From: Methanosarcinales archaeon
GTDB lineage: Archaea; Halobacteriota; Methanosarcinia; Methanosarcinales; Methanogasteraceae
Reading direction: 5' to 3'
Assembly: GCA_012961645.1 (NCBI GenBank)
Contig: DTYY01000013.1
Coordinates: forward strand, 1-6,038
Length of the DNA: 6,038 bases
Shown piece after piece: positions 1 to 4,674 of the stretch; position 1 is the first letter of the stretch; each line of letters begins with the position of its first letter. A model generated the notes under the pieces. The model was given only the letters and a program-made list of their open reading frames with translations, was not told where the DNA came from and searched no databases. Both the position numbers and the translations under genes were made by a program.

Positions 1-3
1 ATG

Positions 4-161
4 GTTATCATGTCAAAAATCGACCTTATATGACGTTTTCGGTGTAACCGGGTTTATTTGAATCTGGTTCTCATGGAATCAATCGGGATAGGCAGCAATT
101 TGTGGAAACCTTGTCAACGAAGACATTCCAAGTTCTCATGGAATCAATCGGGGATGGGCAG
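4..161. repeat. CRISPR-like direct repeats (short or decayed array)
   Basis: Copies at 67-95 and 132-161 share an identical 21-bp core that begins GTTCTCATGG and ends AATCGGG, followed by a similar tail ending GGCAG; sequence on either side of the copies does not match. A weaker copy at 4-24 matches about 14 of 21 core positions. Start-to-start distances are 63 and 65 bp, which gives a repeat near 30 bp and unrelated spacers of about 33-36 bp, the geometry of a CRISPR array. On the minus strand the repeat ends in ATGAGAAC, resembling the ATTGAAAC-type 3' end that becomes the crRNA 5' tag in many archaea; the degenerate copy would then be at the trailer end. No cas gene is in the window. The direct repeat is certain; the CRISPR reading is inference, and a chance local duplication is the alternative. 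Confidence 0.5.
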
Positions 162-348
162 TACCTCACGTCCATCATTCTTCCATCCTGGCTCAAACCT
201 CCAGCATACCTCTTGCCAAGACATAATGCCATGATAGATGTGGACTTGCTTATATGGTATGTTCGAATGGCGTTATTTGCCTAATGACAGATGAGGAGGG
301 TTACCGCAGCATGTCTATGCATCATGCCCCAGACCAACCACCAACATG
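162..348. other. Non-coding stretch upstream of the KaiC-like gene
   Basis: No gene is supported here. A 60-codon GTG-started frame over 102-284 runs through one of the direct repeats, has no Shine-Dalgarno site and resembles no family I know. If the repeats are a CRISPR array read on the minus strand, the leader would lie in this stretch. A weak TATA-like CTTATATGG occurs at 249-257, and a strong Shine-Dalgarno-like GAGGAGGG at about 293-300 precedes a 14-codon frame described separately. No tRNA or other RNA gene was recognised. Confidence 0.5.
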
Positions 349-355
349 TTTATAA
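311..355 (+). other. Possible 14-codon leader ORF
   Basis: ATG at 311 opens a short frame, MSMHHAPDQPPTCL, that stops with TAA at 353-355. It is preceded by GAGGAGGG at about 293-300, the best Shine-Dalgarno match in the 5' region, 10 bases before the ATG. A transcript covering it would need an upstream promoter, possibly the weak TATA-like element at 249-257. Its end overlaps the TATA box assigned to the next gene, so it is either a small upstream ORF on a longer transcript or chance. Confidence 0.15.
349..355 (+). promoter_or_regulatory. Archaeal TATA box for the KaiC-like operon
   Basis: TTTATAA lies in an AT-rich patch. An archaeal start site about 25 bases downstream would fall near 377, giving a short leader of about 20 bases that includes the ribosome binding site before the ATG at 399. 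A 5-bp inverted repeat, ACATG (344-348) and CATGT (358-362), flanks the box symmetrically and could be an operator, although so short a repeat can be chance. Confidence 0.5.
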
Positions 356-384
356 CTCATGTATTACATAGAAATTATCGGTTT

Positions 385-391
385 AAGGGAG
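385..391 (+). promoter_or_regulatory. Ribosome binding site of the KaiC-like gene
   Basis: AAGGGAG ends 7 bases before the ATG at 399, which supports that start. A second ATG follows immediately at 402, so the protein may start one residue later. Confidence 0.6.
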
Positions 392-398
392 TCATATC

Positions 399-1148
399 AT
401 GATGCGAAAAAAAACCGGAATTCCAGGATTCGACGAATTGATTCAGGGGGGCCTGGTCGAGAACAGGGTGTATCTGGTGAGCGGTCCGCCGGGCAGTGGT
501 AAAACCACATTGGGAACCCAATTTCTGACTCATGGAGCGACCAATGGAGAACTTGGGTTGTATGTGACGCTCTCTGAAAGCCCACAGAACATCGTCAGCG
601 ATATGTCCAATTACTCCCTGAACGTGCCGACGTTGATCAAACTGAAGAAGCTGTTCTTCCTGGACCTTGGTCCGACGCTCGAGTACGGATACGGGGAGGA
701 ACTGCATAGCGTAATCACCACCGCTTATGACGAGATGGCAGAGCCAGCACCCGAGACTGAGGCACCCTCACCATACATCGTGTACAAGGAGATCAATAAC
801 TTTGTGAAGCAGTACCAGATCCAGAGGGTGACGATCGATTCGGTGTCTGCGATACGATTTACGACAAAGGAGCGTTCACAGGAGGAGAAGGAACTGGGCA
901 GGTTCATGCGGAATCTGAGGAAACTGGGTTGCACAACGATACTACTTTCAGAACTGACCGATCCAAATAAATACAGCACCGAACAGTTCGCTGCCAGTGG
1001 TGTCATCTTTATGCACAATTTCATGCGCGATGACAGCATGACCCGTGCGATACAGATCATCAAAATGCGCGGTACCGAGCATGATTGTGACATGAGAAAG
1101 ATCAGGTTCAACAAGCAGGGGTTGGAGGTTCTGGATCGTATAAAGTGA
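399..1148 (+). CDS. KaiC-like RecA-superfamily ATPase
   Basis: A 249-residue, single-domain P-loop ATPase of the KaiC/GvpD-like group (RecA-superfamily ATPases linked to signal transduction), presumably cytoplasmic. The N terminus has the family opening TGIPGFDELIQGGL (6-19). Walker A is GPPGSGKTT (29-37), with K35 and T36 as the nucleotide-binding pair. A glutamate at the expected catalytic place is seen in TLSES (E60). Walker B is VTIDS with D147. A Pro/Glu/Ala-rich acidic insert lies at about 114-125. True clock KaiC has two such domains, so at half that length this is a stand-alone KaiC-like protein; a circadian role should not be assumed. It is the first gene of a tight cluster, 6 bases before the next gene. 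RadA/RecA recombinases share the fold, but the DNA-binding regions expected of a recombinase were not recognised. Target and partners are unknown. Confidence 0.85.
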   Translation: MMRKKTGIPGFDELIQGGLVENRVYLVSGPPGSGKTTLGTQFLTHGATNGELGLYVTLSESPQNIVSDMSNYSLNVPTLIKLKKLFFLDLGPTLEYGYGEELHSVITTAYDEMAEPAPETEAPSPYIVYKEINNFVKQYQIQRVTIDSVSAIRFTTKERSQEEKELGRFMRNLRKLGCTTILLSELTDPNKYSTEQFAASGVIFMHNFMRDDSMTRAIQIIKMRGTEHDCDMRKIRFNKQGLEVLDRIK

Positions 1149-1149
1149 T
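1145..1149 (+). promoter_or_regulatory. GTGAT-type ribosome binding site overlapping the upstream stop
   Basis: GTGAT pairs with the part of the archaeal anti-Shine-Dalgarno sequence complementary to GGTGAT. It overlaps the TGA stop of the KaiC-like gene and ends 5 bases before ATG 1155. This supports that start and suggests coupled translation of the two genes. Confidence 0.45.
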
Positions 1150-1154
1150 TAATA

Positions 1155-1580
1155 ATGCTCTTCAAAAAGAAAAGAGGTCTCAAACCCATAAGCGAGTCAC
1201 TGCGGAAGAAACTCCTCGATGAGATGTACAAACTCGGTTATGATGTTGGATATCACCACCATTCCGAGATTGGTTGGGTTGTTGAAGCGTATAACAAACC
1301 AATCGCAAGCGCAGCCGAGTACGGCATCGAGGATCTACTCAAAGAGCAGTATCTAAAGGGTAAGGCAGACGGCACAGAGCGCAAGAGACATGAATCGCTT
1401 GCACCAACTAAGGTAACGGTTACGGAACCATCGCCGCTGCCAAAGGTGGAACGGCTGCCCCCGGCGTACCGTATGGTTGCCAAGCCAGCCGCAACCGAGG
1501 CGCCGAGAAGCATCGAACAACCGCAGATGGTCGATAGACCGAAGGCATTGGATGGTTTTGCTCCTGTCAGACCCGAATAG
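1155..1580 (+). CDS. Uncharacterised archaeal protein with Pro-rich tail
   Basis: A 141-residue protein of no family I can name. It has two visible parts. Residues 1-75 are rich in charged residues and look folded: a basic start (FKKKRGLK), a helix-like segment around 14-28 (SLRKKLLDEMYKLGYD), a histidine cluster GYHHHSEIGW (32-41), and another helix-like segment around 52-70 ending YLKGKADG. Residues 80-141 are rich in Pro, Ala and Glu, low in hydrophobics, and probably disordered. There is no signal peptide or membrane segment, so it should be cytoplasmic. It sits between the KaiC-like ATPase (6 bp upstream) and the CooT-like gene (15 bp downstream), so it is probably co-expressed and may be a partner of the ATPase. 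The histidine cluster could bind metal, which would fit the nickel-related neighbour, but this is speculation. Confidence 0.75.
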   Translation: MLFKKKRGLKPISESLRKKLLDEMYKLGYDVGYHHHSEIGWVVEAYNKPIASAAEYGIEDLLKEQYLKGKADGTERKRHESLAPTKVTVTEPSPLPKVERLPPAYRMVAKPAATEAPRSIEQPQMVDRPKALDGFAPVRPE

Positions 1581-1587
1581 AGGAGGT
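1581..1587 (+). promoter_or_regulatory. Strong ribosome binding site of the CooT-like gene
   Basis: AGGAGGT starts right after the TAG stop of the preceding gene and ends 8 bases before ATG 1596. It is the best Shine-Dalgarno match among the genes of this window and confirms that the 60-residue frame downstream is translated. Confidence 0.7.
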
Positions 1588-1595
1588 CACAGATT

Positions 1596-1778
1596 ATGTG
1601 CGAACTTACGGTGATCACACCCGACAGAACGATTCTTGCAGAGGATGTGGTCTATATCAGGGTGGACGATGGTTACATCGAACTACGCAGTATTCTTGGC
1701 GATGTTACGACCGTGCAGGGAAGGATCGCCGAGATCGATATAACAAATGAATTAGCAATAATACAAACAGAGGGATAA
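1596..1778 (+). CDS. CooT-family small nickel-binding protein
   Basis: A complete 60-residue protein beginning MCELTVI, with Cys at position 2, followed by alternating short hydrophobic strands (VVYIRVDDGYIEL, about 18-30; SILGDVTTVQGRIAEIDI, about 32-49). Start, length and beta-rich pattern match the CooT family, small proteins of about 60-70 residues; in Rhodospirillum rubrum CooT the N-terminal Cys2 takes part in nickel binding and the protein is associated with nickel supply to CO dehydrogenase. Here the Cys2 is kept. A role in nickel handling for CODH/acetyl-CoA synthase or other nickel enzymes is inferred from the family; no CODH gene is in the window. It lies 15 bp after the uncharacterised gene and 4 bp before GAPDH, with a strong Shine-Dalgarno site, so it belongs to the same transcript. 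Confidence 0.75.
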   Translation: MCELTVITPDRTILAEDVVYIRVDDGYIELRSILGDVTTVQGRIAEIDITNELAIIQTEG

Positions 1779-1782
1779 TAAT

Positions 1783-2784
1783 ATGTCTGTGAAAGTTGTG
1801 ATCAATGGATATGGCACGATCGGGAAGCGTGTGGCAGATGCCGTCGCTGTTCAGCCAGATATGGAGATCGCAGGCGTTGCAAAGACGCGCCCGAATTTTG
1901 AGGCACGGATGGCGATTGATAAAGGATTTCCGCTCTATGTGCTCGCTGGCAGAGAATCCGATTTTAAGAATGCAGGCATGGAGATCAGTGGCACCGTCGA
2001 GGATATGCTTAAAGCAGGAGACGTTGTTGTGGACTGCCCCCCGGGCAATGTCGGCGCCGAAAACAAGCCAATGTACGATACCGCTGGCATAAAGGCGATC
2101 TGGCAGGGTGGTGAAGACCACGAACTCGCAGGGATCTCATTTAATGCACACTCAAATTATGACGAGGCGTTCGGATGTGATTATGCAAGGGTGGTCTCCT
2201 GCAACACAACAGGGCTTTCCAGAATCATCTCTACGCTCGATGCGGCTTTTGGCGTCGAGAAGGTGCGCGCAACACTCTGCAGGCGGGCGGCTGACCCCGG
2301 AGACGTCAAGAGAGGTCCGATCAACGCGATCATACCCGAACTGAAGATGCCGTCCCACCATGGACCCGATGTGACCACTGTGCTTGCGCACATCGACATC
2401 GACACCGTTGCGATCAAGGTTCCAACGACACTCATGCATCTGCACATCGTGAACATGGTGCTCAAACAGGATTGCACATCAAGCGATGTGATCGAGGTGC
2501 TGGGCGAGAACTCGAGGGTCAGGTTCGTCGGAGAGGGTATCACCTCCACCGCCGAGATTATGGAGCTGGCACGCGATATGAACCGCCCGCGCAGCGATAT
2601 GTGGGAAAATTGCGTTTGGGAGGACTCGATCAATGTTTCGGAGAGAGAATTATATCTGTTCCAGGCAATACACCAGGAATCCGACGTAATCCCTGAAAAC
2701 ATCGATTGTATCAGGTCGATGACGGAAAACGAGCGCGATGGCGCCAGATCGATCAAGAAGACGAACAAGGCGATGGGATTGTAG
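1783..2784 (+). CDS. gap: Glyceraldehyde-3-phosphate dehydrogenase, archaeal class II
   Basis: A full-length 333-residue archaeal phosphorylating GAPDH, which interconverts glyceraldehyde 3-phosphate and 1,3-bisphosphoglycerate with NAD(P), mainly for gluconeogenesis in methanogen-type archaea; cytoplasmic. The Rossmann loop is NGYGTIG (8-14). The catalytic cysteine is C140 in SCNTTGL (139-145), and the expected active-site histidine is H219 in TLMHLH. AKTRPNFEAR (33-42) is the conserved cofactor region; the lysine after the second strand (K34) is associated with binding of the NADP 2'-phosphate in archaeal enzymes, so NADP use is likely but not proven. Only 4 bases separate it from the CooT-like gene, and GAGGG at 1770-1774 is 8 bases before the ATG. 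All key residues are present, and the gene looks intact and functional. Confidence 0.97.
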   Translation: MSVKVVINGYGTIGKRVADAVAVQPDMEIAGVAKTRPNFEARMAIDKGFPLYVLAGRESDFKNAGMEISGTVEDMLKAGDVVVDCPPGNVGAENKPMYDTAGIKAIWQGGEDHELAGISFNAHSNYDEAFGCDYARVVSCNTTGLSRIISTLDAAFGVEKVRATLCRRAADPGDVKRGPINAIIPELKMPSHHGPDVTTVLAHIDIDTVAIKVPTTLMHLHIVNMVLKQDCTSSDVIEVLGENSRVRFVGEGITSTAEIMELARDMNRPRSDMWENCVWEDSINVSERELYLFQAIHQESDVIPENIDCIRSMTENERDGARSIKKTNKAMGL

Positions 2785-2808
2785 AGGGGCTCTTAACAAG
2801 CAAAATCG

Positions 2809-2814
2809 TTAAAT
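2809..2814 (+). promoter_or_regulatory. TATA-like element before trkA
   Basis: TTAAAT, within the 53-bp gap between gap and trkA, is centred about 26 bases before the trkA ATG (2838). Archaeal transcription starts about 25 bases after the TATA centre, so the mRNA could begin at or next to the start codon. No Shine-Dalgarno site is visible before that ATG, which fits a leaderless mRNA. Confidence 0.35.
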
Positions 2815-2837
2815 CTCCAGAGCATGACCATGATTGG

Positions 2838-4172
2838 ATGAAGATCGTAACCATCGGTGCAGGCGAGGTCGGATACTCGATCGCAAAAGCACTGTACGCG
2901 AATAACGATGTCATTCTCATAGATAAGCAAGAGGAAGCCTGCGAACGGGCGAACGATCTCGATGTGCAGGTTCTGCAGGGCAACGGTGCAAACGTCGATA
3001 TCCTGAAGCGCGCTTTTCCGGCGGATCTACTGGTTGCAGTCACAGGCAACGATGAGATCAATATCGTCGCCTGCATAGCGGCAAAGTTGCTGTCCAAAGG
3101 CGCGAAGGAGTGCATGACGATTGCCAGAGTCTCGAATCCGGATTACATCGACAAGCCGATCACCAATCGGAAGCAGATCGGCATCGATTATATGATCTGT
3201 CCTGAACTGACGCTTGCATCAGAGGTTACTGGAATTATATCGATGCCGTCTGCCGTCGGTATGGACGCGTTTGCCGACGGCAGGGTCGAGATGATCGAGT
3301 TTAAGGTGAGACCGGGTACGATGCTCGATGGAATATCACTTGCGGATGCCGATATTCCTGATTGCTGCGTCATCACTGCACTGATCCGGGGGAAAGACGT
3401 GATCATCCCGCACGGCGGCGATGTCATGCGTGAAGGAGATCATGTGATCGTGATCGGCAGGTCAGAGTCGATAGATGAGATCGGAGAGATGTTTGGCGAC
3501 ACGCCGAACATGCACAACAGGGTCATGATCATCGGCGCGGGAATCGTTGGATTCTACATCGCAAATCTGCTTGCAGAGTATGGCGACACCGATCTCAAGA
3601 TCATCGAGGCAGATGAACAGCGGTGCGTGGAGATCGCGGATGCGCTGCCTGGTGCGCTGGTGCTTCACGGCGACGGTACCGATGAGACGATGCTTCGGTC
3701 TGAGGGTGCCGGTGAGATGAATGTGGTCATCGCAGCAACCGATAGCGATGAAAAGAATCTCCTCTGTCTGCTGCTCGCAAAACAGATGGGTGCCAGAAAG
3801 GTCATCGCCAAGGTCGATCGGTCAGAGTATATGCAGTTGTTTGAGCGGGTCGGCATTGATGCGGCACTATCTCCGAAATACGCAACCATCAACAGTGTCC
3901 TGCGCGTCACCATGGGTGCGGGGATCGAATCGCTCACCGCTATCGAGGAAGAGCAAGCCGAGCTCGTTGAACTGGTCGCATCGCCTGGTGCAAAGATAAC
4001 AAAGAAGACCCTTGACAGGATCAAATTCCCGAAAGGCGCCATCATCGGCATGATCGTGCGAAAGAGTGAGGTGATCGTGCCAAGAGGCACGCACCAGATT
4101 CAGGCAGGCGACAGGGTGGTGATCTTCGCGCTGGCTTCGGCGCTGGCAAAGGTGAAGAAGCTGTTCGGATGA
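2838..4172 (+). CDS. trkA: Trk potassium uptake regulatory subunit TrkA (double module)
   Basis: A 444-residue peripheral, cytoplasmic gating subunit of Trk/Ktr-type K+ uptake systems; it binds NAD(H) or other nucleotides and controls the membrane pore subunit (TrkH). It has the full duplicated TrkA-N/TrkA-C layout. The first Rossmann module starts MKIVTIGAGEVG (glycine motif 7-12, acidic end of strand two at D29), followed by a TrkA-C (RCK-C) domain at about 140-210. The second module starts VMIIGAGIVG (229-238, acid E257), with its TrkA-C at about 365-440. The start at 2838 puts the nucleotide-binding strand at residue 1, as usual in the family. The frame stays open upstream to an ATG at 2706, but that would add 44 unusual residues and overlap gap by 79 bases. 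No trkH is in the window. It may be read through from gap or from its own promoter. Confidence 0.93.
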   Translation: MKIVTIGAGEVGYSIAKALYANNDVILIDKQEEACERANDLDVQVLQGNGANVDILKRAFPADLLVAVTGNDEINIVACIAAKLLSKGAKECMTIARVSNPDYIDKPITNRKQIGIDYMICPELTLASEVTGIISMPSAVGMDAFADGRVEMIEFKVRPGTMLDGISLADADIPDCCVITALIRGKDVIIPHGGDVMREGDHVIVIGRSESIDEIGEMFGDTPNMHNRVMIIGAGIVGFYIANLLAEYGDTDLKIIEADEQRCVEIADALPGALVLHGDGTDETMLRSEGAGEMNVVIAATDSDEKNLLCLLLAKQMGARKVIAKVDRSEYMQLFERVGIDAALSPKYATINSVLRVTMGAGIESLTAIEEEQAELVELVASPGAKITKKTLDRIKFPKGAIIGMIVRKSEVIVPRGTHQIQAGDRVVIFALASALAKVKKLFG

Positions 4173-4548
4173 TTGTTCATCCCTGCATCACATACTCAAA
4201 CATCGACTCAAAGCTCCATACATAAGGTGGTGGGCTTGAGTGGTCAAGCCTCACACACCGGGTGTCTGGTTATCGCCACATACTCTCTCATTTTCCCGCA
4301 ATCCTGTAAGTGATGCGATCAATATGGATCCTGGAAATGTGAGCGAAGAAACCATCTGATACCTGTGGTGGCTCACTCGGTACGATTTCTGGTTCCTATC
4401 GGTGGTAAGATCGAAGTAGCATCAGGCGTTTCACGAAGGATCCGGATAAATCGGGTTATGGAAAGATGACCTGCGCAGAAGCTTGTGGGAGGGTATCCCG
4501 CGTTCTGGTCTGGTAAGATTTAAGTAAGGAGAGGATCAAACTAAAATA
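4173..4548. other. Intergenic region without a recognisable gene
   Basis: About 375 bases after trkA carry no credible ORF on either strand; the longest plus frame, from the trkA stop to about 4312, has no ribosome binding site. No tRNA or rRNA was recognised. Structure seen: a perfect 7-bp stem with a GTGG loop at 4233-4250; a near-palindrome ACACC-G-GGTGT at 4255-4265; a pyrimidine run with TTTT at about 4281-4297 that could act as a weak archaeal terminator after trkA; and an imperfect direct repeat, TGGTAAGAT..AAGTA at 4403-4418 and 4511-4526, identical at 14 of 16 positions. Each copy is preceded by TTCTGGT. The second copy leads into the region just upstream of the protease gene. Confidence 0.5.
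4233..4250. repeat. Small stem-loop downstream of trkA
   Basis: GGCTTGA (4233-4239) and TCAAGCC (4244-4250) form a perfect 7-bp stem around a GTGG loop. It lies 60 bases after the trkA stop and is followed by a pyrimidine-rich run. It may stabilise the 3' end of the trkA mRNA or help termination; no U-tract follows directly, so it is not a classic intrinsic terminator. Confidence 0.4.
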
Positions 4549-4552
4549 ATGT

Positions 4553-4576
4553 ATCTCATCATAATGATGATGAGAT
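4553..4576. promoter_or_regulatory. Perfect 10-bp inverted repeat upstream of the protease gene
   Basis: ATCTCATCAT (4553-4562) and ATGATGAGAT (4567-4576) are exact reverse complements around a 4-base AATG centre, and two further G-T pairs could extend the stem. The site is about 100 bases before the likely protease start and next to AT-rich sequence (ACTAAAATAATG) that could hold a promoter. It could be an operator for a dimeric regulator or a hairpin in the 5' leader. Symmetry over 24 bases is unlikely by chance; the function is unknown. Confidence 0.55.
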
Positions 4577-4665
4577 GTTTACCGGGTGGGGCTCGCCAAC
4601 CATGCAACCGAGTGCACGATAAAAACAGCGCGAGTAAAACCCGAAAAAATTGGGTAATGGGGGTA

Positions 4666-4670
4666 AGGAG
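4666..4670 (+). promoter_or_regulatory. Ribosome binding site deciding the protease start
   Basis: AGGAG ends 4 bases before GTG 4675, a short but usable spacing. The other in-frame starts, ATG 4657 and ATG 4549, are less well served: 4657 has none, and 4549 has a similar AGGAGAG about 15 bases away. The 10-base block GTAAGGAGAG occurs twice, at 4524-4533 and 4663-4672. Confidence 0.4.
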
Positions 4671-4674
4671 AGAA

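Noticed and set aside
102..284. 60-codon GTG-started frame
   Set aside because: It has no ribosome binding site or recognisable family, and it runs across one of the direct repeats; the other copy is in a different reading frame.
725..1231. 168-codon open frame on the minus strand
   Set aside because: It lies opposite the KaiC-like gene with its clear Walker motifs, has a serine/arginine-rich unnatural composition and no family resemblance.
2181..2768. 195-codon open frame on the minus strand
   Set aside because: It is antisense to the catalytic half of GAPDH; serine-rich composition and lack of a ribosome site mark it as a shadow of the coding strand.
2706..2837. 44-residue N-terminal extension of TrkA
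   Set aside because: It would overlap gap by 79 bases, has no Shine-Dalgarno site, and TrkA proteins normally begin directly with the MKIVIIGAG-type strand found at 2838.
4173..4312. Open frame after the trkA stop, with GTG codons near 4226
   Set aside because: It is short, has no Shine-Dalgarno site and no resemblance to a known protein, and it spans a stem-loop.
4549..4674. Upstream start of the protease at ATG 4549
   Set aside because: It would put 42 polar, basic residues ahead of the signal peptide and make the perfect inverted repeat part of the coding region; the Shine-Dalgarno-like block is about 15 bases away.
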